A stretch of 64,000 bases of DNA from Chitinophagaceae bacterium (GCA_013696395.1 JACCYQ010000123.1:1-64000); one strand, 5' to 3'; positions 19,690-30,354 are shown, counted from the first letter of the stretch. The notes: a model not told the origin generated them from the letters alone. Numbers and translations: made by a program.

Positions 19690-20946
19690 ATGTCTTACCT
19701 GTTTACCTCTGAAAGTGTTTCTGAAGGACATCCTGATAAAATTGCTGATCAAATTTCTGATGCGCTTATTGATAATTTTTTAGCTTTCGATCCACAATCT
19801 AAAGTAGCCTGCGAAACTTTGGTGACAACCGGCCAGGTTGTGCTAGCCGGCGAGGTAAAATCTAAAGCATATCTCGATGTACAGGAAATAGCCCGTAGCG
19901 TAATTCATAAAATAGGTTATACAAAAAGCGAGTACATGTTTGAGTCGCACAGTTGTGGCGTGTTATCTGCTATTCATGAGCAATCATCTGACATTAACCA
20001 GGGCGTGGATAAATCAAACAGAGAAGAGCAGGGTGCAGGTGACCAGGGAATGATGTTTGGTTATGCAACAAATGAAACGGATGATTTTATGCCTTTGGCA
20101 TTGGACCTTGCCCATAAGTTATTACAGGAGCTGGCAGAATTACGCCGCGAAAATAAAAAGATCACTTACCTGCGCCCGGATGCAAAAAGCCAGGTAACGC
20201 TTGAATATGATGATAATAACAAACCGGTAAGAATAGACGCTATTGTTATTTCAACGCAACATGATGACTGGGGTGAAAAAGATGAGAAGATGCTGGCAAA
20301 GATCAAGGATGATATGTTAAACATCCTGATTCCACGTATCATGAAAAAATATAAGAAATACGCCAAACTGTTCAATAATAATATAAAATACCACATCAAT
20401 CCTACAGGGAAATTTGTAATCGGTGGTCCTCATGGTGATACCGGCTTGACTGGTCGTAAGATTATTGTTGATACCTATGGTGGCAAAGGTGCTCATGGTG
20501 GTGGAGCTTTTAGTGGAAAAGATCCAAGTAAAGTTGATCGTTCCGCCGCATACGCTACACGTCATATTGCCAAGAATCTGGTAGCTGCCGGTGTTTGTGA
20601 TGAAGTTTTAGTGCAGGTATCCTACGCTATTGGTGTTGCTCAACCTACCAGTATTAATGTTAATACCTATGGTACATCGCGGTTGGGAATGACAGATGGT
20701 GAAATTGCTAAAGTAGTGGAAGGATTATTTGATATGCGTCCTTACTTTATTGAACAAAGATTAAAATTACGTAACCCGATCTATAGCGAAACTGCGGCAT
20801 ACGGTCATATGGGTCGCAAACCAGAAATTGTTGAAAAAACATTTGTTTCACCTGACGGTAAAACAGTAAAAAAGAAAGTAGAATTATTTACCTGGGAAAA
20901 ATTGGATTATGTTCCTAAAGTGAAAAAGGCTTTTGGATTGAAATAA
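19690..20946 (+). CDS. metK: S-adenosylmethionine synthetase
   Basis: [85 protein letters not shown]. Confidence 0.98.
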   Translation: MSYLFTSESVSEGHPDKIADQISDALIDNFLAFDPQSKVACETLVTTGQVVLAGEVKSKAYLDVQEIARSVIHKIGYTKSEYMFESHSCGVLSAIHEQSSDINQGVDKSNREEQGAGDQGMMFGYATNETDDFMPLALDLAHKLLQELAELRRENKKITYLRPDAKSQVTLEYDDNNKPVRIDAIVISTQHDDWGEKDEKMLAKIKDDMLNILIPRIMKKYKKYAKLFNNNIKYHINPTGKFVIGGPHGDTGLTGRKIIVDTYGGKGAHGGGAFSGKDPSKVDRSAAYATRHIAKNLVAAGVCDEVLVQVSYAIGVAQPTSINVNTYGTSRLGMTDGEIAKVVEGLFDMRPYFIEQRLKLRNPIYSETAAYGHMGRKPEIVEKTFVSPDGKTVKKKVELFTWEKLDYVPKVKKAFGLK

Positions 20947-20970
20947 AAATTACTGATTTTAAAAGCGCTA

Positions 20971-21000
20971 AACTCTGTAGGAAATCTTACAGAGTTTTTT
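20971..21000 (+). terminator. Rho-independent terminator after metK
   Basis: AACTCTGTAggaaatcTTACAGAGTTTTTT. Confidence 0.85.
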
Positions 21001-21028
21001 ATTTAGTAACTAAACTTATTTTTGAAAA

Positions 21029-21817
21029 GTGAAAAATTTCAGACAGCCATCCAGGCAATCAAGACCGAAGAAAAACACGATGGTTCCGGGTCTTCATCCT
21101 GTAATTGAAGCATTAAAAACAGGTAAACAGCTTGACAGAATTTACTTGCAAAACAACGCTCGTGGTACAGCGGTGGATGAAATTGTCAAATTGGCCAATA
21201 TGCATCGTGTGCCAATAAACTACGTACCAATACCCAAACTGGATAGTTTTAATATCCAAAATCATGAAGGATGTATTGGATTGTTATCAAAGGTGAAATA
21301 TTATGAATTGCAGGAAGTGATTTCTTTTCTGATTGAAAAAGGTGAATCACCATTATTTTTAATGTTGGATAGTATTACTGACGTGCGAAATATTGGAGGT
21401 ATTGCAAGAACAGCTTACAGTACAGGTGTTCATGCATTGATTATTCCTGATAAAGGAGTAGGGGCTTTGAATGAAGATGCAATTCTTACATCTGCAGGGG
21501 CATTAGAAAAAATCACTGTGTGCCGTGTAAACAGTTTAATGAAAGCGATAGATGAATTACACCTGAATGGTTTTACCGTTTTTGCAAGTGAGATGAAAGC
21601 GGAAAAAACTTTGCATGAATGTGATTTTACAGGTCCATCTGTAATTATTATGGGTAGTGAAGAAAAAGGAATTTATCCTGCTTTATTGAAGATTAGTGAC
21701 CAGGCATTTAAAATTCCCATGGCCAATGATTTTGAATCACTGAATGTATCCGTGGCTACCGGTGTAATTCTATACGAAGCCATGCATCAAAGATTAGCGA
21801 ATGCGGGTAAACGTTGA
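21029..21817 (+). CDS. rlmB: 23S rRNA (guanosine-2'-O-)-methyltransferase RlmB-type SpoU/TrmH enzyme
   Basis: GLHPVIEALKTGKQLDRIYLQ, LDSITDVRNIGGIARTAYSTGVHALIIP, IIMGSEEKGIYPALLKISDQAFKIPMANDFESLNVSVATGVILYE. Confidence 0.92.
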   Translation: MKNFRQPSRQSRPKKNTMVPGLHPVIEALKTGKQLDRIYLQNNARGTAVDEIVKLANMHRVPINYVPIPKLDSFNIQNHEGCIGLLSKVKYYELQEVISFLIEKGESPLFLMLDSITDVRNIGGIARTAYSTGVHALIIPDKGVGALNEDAILTSAGALEKITVCRVNSLMKAIDELHLNGFTVFASEMKAEKTLHECDFTGPSVIIMGSEEKGIYPALLKISDQAFKIPMANDFESLNVSVATGVILYEAMHQRLANAGKR

Positions 21818-22399
21818 TTTTTCTTTATAAACGATTGAAGCATATTTTTCAAAATCTATAAATGCTTTTTGTAATTCCGGCGTTTCACTTATAACCAGGT
21901 AATCATCTGAAATATCTAAAGATTGAAGATCGGTGATTTGCAGTTTTATTTTTCCATTCTTTACAAGTTCTCTTATTGCAGCTATATCCGGGGAGTATAA
22001 TTCAACTGCATCATTATTAATGATATTCAATTTATAAAAGAAATGGCGGGGTACATTATAATTGATCATGTCCTTATTTTGTTGCCCGCTTTTTTTCAGG
22101 TTGAACCAGCAATCCATATAATTCAGTCCATTCAATTGAATTAAGCGTACCAAAAAATATGCCGTGTCTTTATTATTATCATCAGAAATAATTGCACAAT
22201 TATAAAATTTATCAGTTGGATCGTCACCCAGAGTTATCAGGTAAATTTCATCAGACGAATCATTACTTTCCCATTGACCAACCAATGCAGGGTTGTAATA
22301 AATCTCTGAAGCATTTTTTGTTAGGGGATGAAGACTCCCGGGAACAGTACAGGAGGCAAGGGTTAAAGCAAAAATGATGAGGAGTGATACTGATTTCAT
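21794..22399 (-). CDS. hypothetical lipoprotein
   Basis: MKSVSLLIIFALTLASCTVPGS lipobox; no recognised family. Confidence 0.6.
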   Translation of the reverse strand: MKSVSLLIIFALTLASCTVPGSLHPLTKNASEIYYNPALVGQWESNDSSDEIYLITLGDDPTDKFYNCAIISDDNNKDTAYFLVRLIQLNGLNYMDCWFNLKKSGQQNKDMINYNVPRHFFYKLNIINNDAVELYSPDIAAIRELVKNGKIKLQITDLQSLDISDDYLVISETPELQKAFIDFEKYASIVYKEKSTFTRIR

Positions 22400-22526
22400 G
22401 GCGTTTATTTTAACTTTCAGAGATAGTTCATTTAAGTTAATACCAGGAAATGGAATTAGTAACCTTTATGCGTTTTTTAATTGAAAAGGGTACGGATTAA
22501 AATAATATTTTATGATTCATTAATAA

Positions 22527-22961
22527 TTACCTTTTTGAAAATGTAACTACACTGCTGCGATTACCCGAAAATGTTTGTTTTAATTTTAGTGTGATGGTAT
22601 TTAATTCCTCAATTGCGTAGCTATCTCCTTCAATAACCAATGTGGTTTCATTATTGGTTAATTGCCAGTTTGCTATATCTGTTTGTGGGTCTGCCGGATC
22701 ACATTTAATAGCGCCTTCATTTACTTCAAGTTCACCGTTTGGTTTGAATATATAATAGTTGTCTGTAAAGCAATCCAGAAAATTAATGAAATCATTTGTT
22801 TCATAGGTGCCATCTCCATCATCATCTGAAACAACGGCGGATAATTTCCAGGAACCTGTGGTCAGAAAATCTTTGTTTGATGCAATTACATCTTTATCCT
22901 TTTTACAGCCAATGACAAAGACAAACATCATTGTGGCGAAGAAAAAAATTATCTTTTTCAT
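22527..22961 (-). CDS. lipocalin-like hypothetical lipoprotein
   Basis: MKKIIFFFATMMFVFVIGCKKDKD lipobox, TGSWKLSAV...NWQLTNNETTLVI pattern. Confidence 0.65.
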   Translation of the reverse strand: MKKIIFFFATMMFVFVIGCKKDKDVIASNKDFLTTGSWKLSAVVSDDDGDGTYETNDFINFLDCFTDNYYIFKPNGELEVNEGAIKCDPADPQTDIANWQLTNNETTLVIEGDSYAIEELNTITLKLKQTFSGNRSSVVTFSKR

Positions 22962-22989
22962 GTGTTGATTTTTAAATTTAAAATTGATT

Positions 22990-23020
22990 AAAAAAGTTCG
23001 GAGCAGAATTACCCCGAACT
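22990..23020 (-). terminator. Rho-independent terminator after TonB receptor
   Basis: Minus strand AGTTCGGGGTAATTCTGCTCCGAACTTTTTT. Confidence 0.8.
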
Positions 23021-23074
23021 GTAAGGTCGTTTTCTGAATTTTCTTGTTTAATGGTTATAGTTAATGATCGGCCC

Positions 23075-25840
23075 CTATAAAATATTGAATCCAAAACTTG
23101 CATAATACAATCCACCGATTTCAGGATTCCCAAATCCATTTTTATAGTAACTGTTCAAAAGGTTGGTTGCTCCAATTTTGATCATGGATTTAATTTTTGG
23201 GAATTTATAATTGACCTGTCCATCTATCGTATGAAAAGCTGGAATAGCACCATTGGCGAGTTCGCCATCCCAGGTAAATGCATCCTGCCAGCGCCAAACT
23301 AAATTAAACCCGATCCTTTTGCTTTTTCCCAAACCAGTATTAGAGAATCCGGCATTTGCCCGATACTTCGGTGTATTAAAATAGGATTGAAATCCCTGTG
23401 GAACATCAGTCAGTTCATCTGAATAGCCATTGAAGAAAACTTTAAAATTTGACGGTAACGCATATTCTATCCCCAATCCATATCCATGCGTTTTCACATT
23501 GGTATTGCTGTTCAAGACTGTAGAAAAAACTTTGTTAAGTTCCACCACATAAACAGCATTACGACCCAGGAAATTTTCATACTTACCAGTATAGGCGTAT
23601 ACATCAATCAATAGTTTATCTGCAATGGCGCCTTTGTAACCAATTTCAAATGAACGCATATTTTCTGGTTTCAATTCATCATAAACAAAAGGCTGCATAG
23701 TGCCTAAATCAATGATGGTATTTGATTTTGCATTCATCGTATCCATGATCCAGGGTAAGCCACCCAATAAAGTATATTCACCCACATTCAGGTTAATATA
23801 TTTTTGCTGAGTTGTAGCAAAACGATAGGCCGTTTGGTAGGAAATGCGGATGTTATTATTTTTTGCCACTTTAATCAATGCAGTGGCTCTTGGTGTAAAC
23901 TGACCTTTGAAGTCTTCATTCTTATCGTACCTGCCTGATGCGGATAATGTCAAAACATCATTCAACAATTTTTTTGTTACCTGGGCATAAGCTCCAACTT
24001 CATTAAATGTAATAGGATTGCCTGGCTTGTCAATGAATAGCGTTCCTTCAGAATTCAAAATGTACTTTTTGATATTTGCTCCTACAATTACATCTGCTAC
24101 TTTTACCAGGTGCGATAAATTATATTGACCTTCGGTCATCCATAACTGTGATTTTTCTACAAACAAGCCACCTTTAGGTATGGGCACTTTTCTTACAGCA
24201 TCAAATATCTGGTTGAATTCAGCAGTACCCGGAACTGGACGTCCCTGGTCAGCAAATGCCCTGGCACCAACATGAAATTGTTGTGCATTATTTAATATTG
24301 CATTTTGCGCAGCAGTCATTGCTTGTTGCTGCGATTGCCCTGCATTTAAAGCATCCATAAATTCTTTCTGAAATACAGCTGCCGCCTGCGTTAAAAAGGC
24401 TTGTGTGTATTGTGGGTACCAGCTTCCAGCGATATTATTGGGATCAAAACTTCTTTTCCACGCCTCATTCAAAAAAATGGGCGTAAGTGTTGCACTGTAG
24501 GCCTCACCAGCATTTTCCTGGGTTGTAAAACTTCTGATAAACCAATTAGGATGTTTGAGTTCAACCTTGTACTGTCCCAATTTTATATCTTTTAAAACAT
24601 ACCTGTTATTACCTGTATAAACTGAATTACCAGTTGCCCAATAACCTGCCAAAATGCCCTCTAGCTTATCAGTAAATTTATAATGAAAGGCTCCGGATAG
24701 TTTCATGTTTTTTGTTTCAGGATCTATGATGTCTTTTTCATGAAATCCTGTACGGGAAATGTTCTGCGGATCAGATAAGAATGGAGATATTATGGGTCCT
24801 AATTGAGGATTAGCATTCCCCGCGCCTTGTAAAAAAGGCCTGATATCCACTGAAATTTCATCACCATAAACATTCACACCATCATAATTCGGATCCGATT
24901 GCCTTGTTCCTGGTACAACTTTACCTATGGTTCCTGTCCGCTGGTAATTACTGCTGTCATGAGCCAGCCAATCAGTTGCCTTTATATATTGGCCACCAAT
25001 TTTAAATGCAAATTTATTTTTGAAAGATTCAGCCCATCGGAATGAATAATCATAAAATGGCGTTGCTTTGTCTCTTTGGCTTTTATCTACATTCATTACA
25101 CCTTGTTTTACCTGCACACTAAATCCAGGATATGTAAAAGGGCTTTTGCTGTTGATCAGCACAGTGCCATTCATTCCGCCCGGACCATACAGTGCAGAAG
25201 ATGCACCGGACAAAATTTCCATATTATCAACATCCAATTCTGTTAGTCCCATAAAATTTCCAACAAAGAAATTCAAACCCGGGGCCTGGTTATCCATTCC
25301 GTCAACCAATTGATTTACACGACTGCTTCCGCTACCGTTAAAACCGCGGGTGCTGATCGTTTTGAATGTCAGGCTGGAGGTAGTGAGGTCAACTCCCTTG
25401 AGATTTGCGGCCATATCGTAATAGGAACTGGCAGGTGCATTAACAATTTGACGGGCACCGATTCTTTCAACGGTTACCGGTACATCAATCAATCTTGTTG
25501 CAATCCGGTTACCACCTATAACAATTTCTTCAATCGGTAATATCGCAGGGTTAAGTGAAATATTAATGTCTGAAGTAGATTGAATGTCTACTTCCTTTGT
25601 TTCAAATCCTGATGACGAAAAAACCAGGGTTAATGGTAAATTCCTATTTGTTTTTAATTTAAAAAAGCCCTTATCATCCGTCATAGTTGCCTCAGTAGTG
25701 CCTTTAATGGTTACCGTTACACCTACCAGAACTTCAGTTGCATCCAGGCGCAAAACCTTTCCGGTTAAGGAATGTTGTTGTGCAAACAGGCTGGTATTTA
25801 TAATTAATACCATCATCAACATTTTAATTATGTTTTTCAT
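23075..25840 (-). CDS. TonB-dependent receptor with N-terminal carboxypeptidase-regulatory-like domain
   Basis: Signal peptide; GKVLRLDATEVLVGVTVTIKGT...; plug QLVDGMDNQAPGLNF; NMEILSGASSALYGPGGMNGTVLINSKSP; C-terminal beta barrel. Confidence 0.93.
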   Translation of the reverse strand: MKNIIKMLMMVLIINTSLFAQQHSLTGKVLRLDATEVLVGVTVTIKGTTEATMTDDKGFFKLKTNRNLPLTLVFSSSGFETKEVDIQSTSDINISLNPAILPIEEIVIGGNRIATRLIDVPVTVERIGARQIVNAPASSYYDMAANLKGVDLTTSSLTFKTISTRGFNGSGSSRVNQLVDGMDNQAPGLNFFVGNFMGLTELDVDNMEILSGASSALYGPGGMNGTVLINSKSPFTYPGFSVQVKQGVMNVDKSQRDKATPFYDYSFRWAESFKNKFAFKIGGQYIKATDWLAHDSSNYQRTGTIGKVVPGTRQSDPNYDGVNVYGDEISVDIRPFLQGAGNANPQLGPIISPFLSDPQNISRTGFHEKDIIDPETKNMKLSGAFHYKFTDKLEGILAGYWATGNSVYTGNNRYVLKDIKLGQYKVELKHPNWFIRSFTTQENAGEAYSATLTPIFLNEAWKRSFDPNNIAGSWYPQYTQAFLTQAAAVFQKEFMDALNAGQSQQQAMTAAQNAILNNAQQFHVGARAFADQGRPVPGTAEFNQIFDAVRKVPIPKGGLFVEKSQLWMTEGQYNLSHLVKVADVIVGANIKKYILNSEGTLFIDKPGNPITFNEVGAYAQVTKKLLNDVLTLSASGRYDKNEDFKGQFTPRATALIKVAKNNNIRISYQTAYRFATTQQKYINLNVGEYTLLGGLPWIMDTMNAKSNTIIDLGTMQPFVYDELKPENMRSFEIGYKGAIADKLLIDVYAYTGKYENFLGRNAVYVVELNKVFSTVLNSNTNVKTHGYGLGIEYALPSNFKVFFNGYSDELTDVPQGFQSYFNTPKYRANAGFSNTGLGKSKRIGFNLVWRWQDAFTWDGELANGAIPAFHTIDGQVNYKFPKIKSMIKIGATNLLNSYYKNGFGNPEIGGLYYASFGFNIL

Positions 25841-25860
25841 AAATTTTTGTTTTGATATAT

Positions 25861-25915
25861 ACCTACTCTGTTTAAGGTTTTCGGTAATCCCTCCGTTTTC
25901 AGGGAACTGCCATAA
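25861..25915 (-). promoter_or_regulatory. candidate structured 5' leader of TonB receptor gene
   Basis: Minus TCCCTgaaaacggAGGGA stem-loop with an alternative CGG/CCG pairing; speculative. Confidence 0.25.
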
Positions 25916-25936
25916 AAGTGTATTTCATATAATGGA

Positions 25937-26506
25937 TTAGTGTTTTGAAGGGGTGTAGATCTTTTCAAGAGTTTGCATGCGCATGGCATCGAAGTTTTCT
26001 TTCTTTCCGTTGATGGTAAATTTCTTTTTGATTAATGCACCTGTAATGCCGCCCACTGCTGCACCGGCACCGGCGAGCAGGATACCACCACCTATTGCTT
26101 TTTCTCCGGCCGTATAAGTGAATAAACCACTCAATCCCAAAAAATCTTCTTCTGGAGGAGTAACAGGATCATCACCGGAAGCAATCCCGATAATTACACC
26201 AATTAGGAACCCACCAACCGCTCCGTATATTACGCCTCTGGCTGCGCTACCTTTTCTTTGAATGGTGATGGATGAGATGTCAGGATATTGGATCAATTTT
26301 CCTTTTCCAGTTTCTCCAAAATGTGTTGGTGCAGATGCAAGAGATACAGAACTATCCGCAATATTATGCAGGTAGCCCTTGTGGCTTTGAGAGTAAGAAT
26401 CATAAACCGTTACTTTATAAGTTTTCTTTTTGGGGAGAACATTTTCCTGGGAAAAAATAAAATTTTGAAAGGGTAGAATCATGCTAAAGAGTATGAGCCA
26501 TTTCAT
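25937..26506 (-). CDS. hypothetical protein with glycine-zipper-like segment
   Basis: Signal peptide; GVIYGAVGGFLIGVIIGIASG and GGGILLAGAGAAVGGITGALIKKK. Confidence 0.65.
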   Translation of the reverse strand: MKWLILFSMILPFQNFIFSQENVLPKKKTYKVTVYDSYSQSHKGYLHNIADSSVSLASAPTHFGETGKGKLIQYPDISSITIQRKGSAARGVIYGAVGGFLIGVIIGIASGDDPVTPPEEDFLGLSGLFTYTAGEKAIGGGILLAGAGAAVGGITGALIKKKFTINGKKENFDAMRMQTLEKIYTPSKH

Positions 26507-26749
26507 GGTTGATGAGTTTTGGGTGAAAGAAAATCAATTCTGCTGCTAATCTATTTTTACCATGGAGTGCATCCTAATTGATTTTAGCACCTGGCTATTC
26601 TCATTTAGTATATTTTATCAGTTAGATTATACCCACTTAGTGGTATTTTGAATTTTTTGCAAAAAATGCGGTTGTAAAATTGCCATTTGCAGATTTTACT
26701 AAAAAATGGTTTTAAAATGGCGACAATATTTCGGGTAAATTCAGAAACT

Positions 26750-26757
26750 TAACTTTG
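26750..26757 (+). promoter_or_regulatory. -7 box TAACTTTG, 4 nt before start codon (leaderless candidate)
   Basis: TAACTTTG then gggg then ATG at 26762. Confidence 0.6.
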
Positions 26758-26761
26758 GGGG

Positions 26762-27622
26762 ATGCAGCAGAAAGGAATTAAACTCGTTGAATGCCCACGC
26801 GATGCTATGCAGGGCTGGGAGAAATTTATCCCAACTGATAAAAAGATTGAATACCTGAATGCACTGTTAAAGGTTGGGTTTGATACGCTGGATTTTGGCA
26901 GTTTTGTATCGCCGAAAGCAATACCGCAGATGGCCGATACCAAATTAGTTATTTCAAAACTGCATATCGAAGAAGGAAGTACTAAGTTGCTGGCCATCGT
27001 TGCAAATGTTCGTGGCGCTGAAGATGCTGTTTTGTTTGATGAAATTACATACCTGGGGTTTCCGTTTTCAGTTTCTGAAACCTTTCAGCAACGAAATACT
27101 TCATCAGGTATACTGGAATCTTTAAACAGAGTTGAGGCTATCCAGGAAATTTGTAATAAAAATGGTAAAAAGCTGGTGGTTTATATTTCCATGGGTTTTG
27201 GTAATCCATATGGGGATGAATATTCGGAGGAGATCGTTTTTCAATGGATGGAACGTTTGCAGGAATTTAATATTGAAATATTTTCTATTGCTGATACGGT
27301 TGGTTTAGCCACTCCGCAACAAGTGGGTTCTGTAGCAAAACACCTTGTACAATCATTGCCAGCAAAAGAAATTGGTGTGCATCTTCATTCTACACCCGAA
27401 AACTGGAAAGCTAAACTAGAAGCTGCCCTGGATGCCGGATGTAATCGGTTTGATGGGGCATTAAAAGGGATTGGAGGTTGTCCCATGGCTGGAAATGCTT
27501 TGGTCGGAAATATGGATACGGGCCTGATGATAAATTATTTTCAATCAAAAGGATTATTACAGGATCTTAATATGGATGCACTGGGTGAAGCTAAAATTTT
27601 AGCGGATGAAATATTTATTTAA
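26762..27622 (+). CDS. hydroxymethylglutaryl-CoA lyase-like protein
   Basis: KLVECPRDAMQGWEKFIPTDKKIEYLNALLKVGFDTLDFGSFVSPKAIPQMADT; DTVGLATPQQV; HLHSTPENWKAKLEAALDAGCNRFDGALKGIGGCPMAG. Confidence 0.9.
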   Translation: MQQKGIKLVECPRDAMQGWEKFIPTDKKIEYLNALLKVGFDTLDFGSFVSPKAIPQMADTKLVISKLHIEEGSTKLLAIVANVRGAEDAVLFDEITYLGFPFSVSETFQQRNTSSGILESLNRVEAIQEICNKNGKKLVVYISMGFGNPYGDEYSEEIVFQWMERLQEFNIEIFSIADTVGLATPQQVGSVAKHLVQSLPAKEIGVHLHSTPENWKAKLEAALDAGCNRFDGALKGIGGCPMAGNALVGNMDTGLMINYFQSKGLLQDLNMDALGEAKILADEIFI

Positions 27623-27628
27623 TAATGA

Positions 27629-28639
27629 ATGGTTATGAATCTGATGCTTGAAATGCCTGTAAAAAAATTACCTGTTCCTATTTCTTATGAACAGCATTTG
27701 ATGCTTATTGGTTCCTGTTTTACAGAAAATATTGGTAATAGATTGAGCGAATTAAAATTTAATGTTTTACAGAATCCAAATGGAATTATTTATGATCCCA
27801 TCAGTATATGTCAAAACCTGATATCTTATATCCAGCAAAAAAAATATACAGAGCATGATGTTTTTGAAAGAAATGGTTTGTGGCAAAGCTGGCAACACCA
27901 TACAAGATTTTCCGGACCAAATAAGCACAATGTAATTGAAAGTATAAACGAACACCAACAGGCAGCCCATGTTTTTCTGCAAAAAGCTGATTGGCTGATA
28001 TTAACTTTTGGAACTGCTTTTTCGTATCAGTTAATGGATGACAAAACCGGGGAAACATTCCAATCCGTAGCTAATTGTCATAAAGCACCATCTACATGGT
28101 TTCAGAAAAATTTATTATCTATTACCGAAATGGTTACTGCCATGGATAATTGCATGCATCAATTATTTCATTTCAATCCAAAATTAAAGATACTCTTCAC
28201 CGTTAGTCCAGTCCGTCATATTAAAGACGGCATTGTTGAAAACAATCAAAGCAAAGCCCGTTTAATTGAAACAATTCACCACATGGTCAATAAATTTGAC
28301 AAGCTGTTTTATTTTCCGGCTTATGAACTGGTAATTGATGTATTAAGAGATTACAGGTTTTATGATGAAGACCTGGTACATCCTAATCGCCAGGCTACGC
28401 AATTTGTGTTTGATCACTTTGTAAAATCTTGCATGGACGATAATTCCATTGATTTATTAAAGCAGGTTGAGGCAATTGTCAATGCCCGAAACCATCGGCC
28501 ATTTCAACCGGGTACCATTATTCATCAAGAATTTCTTGATTCTTTTTTTGATAAAACCAATAAATTACAAAACAGACATCCTTATTTAAACCTGCAACAG
28601 GAGTTGGATTATTTTTCAACCAATTCTGAAATTCTATAA
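27629..28639 (+). CDS. GSCFA domain-containing protein
   Basis: MLIGSCFTENIGNRLSELKFNVLQNPNGIIYDPISI, LTFGTAFSY, FTVSPVRHIKDG, VHPNRQATQFVFDHF. Confidence 0.93.
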   Translation: MVMNLMLEMPVKKLPVPISYEQHLMLIGSCFTENIGNRLSELKFNVLQNPNGIIYDPISICQNLISYIQQKKYTEHDVFERNGLWQSWQHHTRFSGPNKHNVIESINEHQQAAHVFLQKADWLILTFGTAFSYQLMDDKTGETFQSVANCHKAPSTWFQKNLLSITEMVTAMDNCMHQLFHFNPKLKILFTVSPVRHIKDGIVENNQSKARLIETIHHMVNKFDKLFYFPAYELVIDVLRDYRFYDEDLVHPNRQATQFVFDHFVKSCMDDNSIDLLKQVEAIVNARNHRPFQPGTIIHQEFLDSFFDKTNKLQNRHPYLNLQQELDYFSTNSEIL

Positions 28640-29664
28640 GCTGTTTTGCTGTAATAAGTTTCTCCGGGTCTTAATATAGTATCTGGAAAATGTGGAATGT
28701 TAATGGCGTTGGGATGAATATGTGTTTCCAGGCATAAGCCGGAATAATCACCATATTGTTCTCCGCGTTTACCCATAACCGGTGGAATACCCTGGCCAGC
28801 ATAGAAATGAACAATGGGTTCACTTGTTAAAACTTCCAATAACAAATGGGAGTTGGGTGAATAAACCTGCGCCGCCAATGACAGATTTTCATCCTCCTGA
28901 CTATCGATTAAATAACTATGATCTATGCCGTTCGAATGATCCATTTTTTTGCTGATAGGAGATTGCCTGCTAAAGTCAAAAGCTGAATTCTCTACTTCTA
29001 TCAAATTTCCAGTTGATACCCGGTCTTTATCCTGCTCCAGTATTTGCGAGGAATTTATCATCAGTTCATGATCCAGGATATTGCCAACTCCATTATTCAG
29101 ATTAAAATAGCTGTGATGGGTGAGATTGATGACAGTGGACTGGTCCGTTGTGGCCGTGTATGTGTAGCTTAATTCGTTTAAATCATTTAATTCAAATCTT
29201 AAATTAACAAGTGCATTCCCGGGGAAACCTTCTTCACCATCTTTACTCAGGTACTGAAATTCTATAAAATGACGTTCTTCATCAAAAGAAATCATTTCCC
29301 ATATTTTCCGGTCAAAACCCTTCCAGCCGCCATGCAGTTGAAAATTTTTATTATTCATTGACACATCATAACGCACACTATCAATCGTAAAACTTGCACC
29401 CCCGATCCTGTTGGCGTATCTGCCTATAGCTGCTCCGAAGTATGGGTATTTTTTAAGGTAATTTTCATCTATGTAATCTTTCATTGAATCGAACCCTAAT
29501 ACAATATCAATGATCTCCTCCTTAGAAGTTTGAAATTTAATGGCATTGATTATACAACCATAATTGCTGATCAGTACTTCAGTGTTTTTGTTGTTCCTGA
29601 GAGAGAATAAGTAAATCTCATCTCCTTCAGAAGTTTTGCAGCAAAATGTTCCTTTTTGACCCAT
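28609..29664 (-). CDS. aldose 1-epimerase (galactose mutarotase)
   Basis: VLISNYGCIINAIKF, GAAIGRYANRIGGASFTID, LHGGWKGFDRKIWE, INLTHHSYFNLN, GLCLETHIHPNAINIPHFPDTILRPGETYYSKTAYR. Confidence 0.95.
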   Translation of the reverse strand: MGQKGTFCCKTSEGDEIYLFSLRNNKNTEVLISNYGCIINAIKFQTSKEEIIDIVLGFDSMKDYIDENYLKKYPYFGAAIGRYANRIGGASFTIDSVRYDVSMNNKNFQLHGGWKGFDRKIWEMISFDEERHFIEFQYLSKDGEEGFPGNALVNLRFELNDLNELSYTYTATTDQSTVINLTHHSYFNLNNGVGNILDHELMINSSQILEQDKDRVSTGNLIEVENSAFDFSRQSPISKKMDHSNGIDHSYLIDSQEDENLSLAAQVYSPNSHLLLEVLTSEPIVHFYAGQGIPPVMGKRGEQYGDYSGLCLETHIHPNAINIPHFPDTILRPGETYYSKTAYRISELVEK

Positions 29665-29724
29665 AAATTATTCTATTAATTTTCTTATTATAGAAAATAG
29701 TTTACTGTGGAAGAAAGCATTGAA

Positions 29725-30333
29725 TTAATGAATTCTATCACCACGTACTTCCAAATTTGCTATTACCTCCTTTTCAAACAGAAGCCATTCCTCCCAACGT
29801 TGCCGCACTTTTTCTTTAGGTAAATAGTTTTCTGCAAGTTCAATGAAGAGTGTGTAATGACCGGCTTCACTTTCCATGAAACGGCGATAAAATTTTTTCA
29901 GGTAATCATCAGTCAAGCCTTCACTCAGTCTTTTAAACCTTTCACAACTGCGGGCTTCAATCAGGGCCATTATGAGCAATTGATCTAAAAATCGCTCATC
30001 TGGTGATCCTCCCTGTTTTTGAAATGTTTTTAGTTCATTTACATAAAAATCTTTCCGCTGTAAACCCAGTTTAAGATTTCTTTTATGCAATTCAGCCAAC
30101 ACCAGGCGAAAATGGCCCCATTCTTCAGTTACTATAGGTGCCAGTTCTTCCACCAGTTTTTGCTTGTCACTGTATCGCTGAATCAGCGAAATGCAGTAAG
30201 TGGCTGCTTTTTGTTCGCAATAAGCATGATCAGTAAGGATTTCCTGAAGCGAAATATTAGCCAGGTCTACCCAACGAGGATCCGTTGGTAGTTTGAGCCC
30301 GAGAATATTTTTTACATCTGTATTTTCTTCCAT
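29725..30333 (-). CDS. miaE: tRNA-(ms[2]io[6]A)-hydroxylase
   Basis: ORF to 30363; start at 30333 preferred. ILTDHAYCEQKAATYCISLIQRY, EEWGHFRLVLAEL, LIMALIEARSCERFKRL, FYRRFMESEAGHYTLFIELA diiron ligand pattern. Confidence 0.88.
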   Translation of the reverse strand: MEENTDVKNILGLKLPTDPRWVDLANISLQEILTDHAYCEQKAATYCISLIQRYSDKQKLVEELAPIVTEEWGHFRLVLAELHKRNLKLGLQRKDFYVNELKTFQKQGGSPDERFLDQLLIMALIEARSCERFKRLSEGLTDDYLKKFYRRFMESEAGHYTLFIELAENYLPKEKVRQRWEEWLLFEKEVIANLEVRGDRIH

Positions 30334-30346
30334 AAATATTTCGGAA

Positions 30347-30354
30347 CGAAGGTA
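30347..30354 (-). promoter_or_regulatory. -7-like box TACCTTCG upstream of miaE
   Basis: Plus CGAAGGTA 13 nt upstream of the ATG. Confidence 0.45.
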
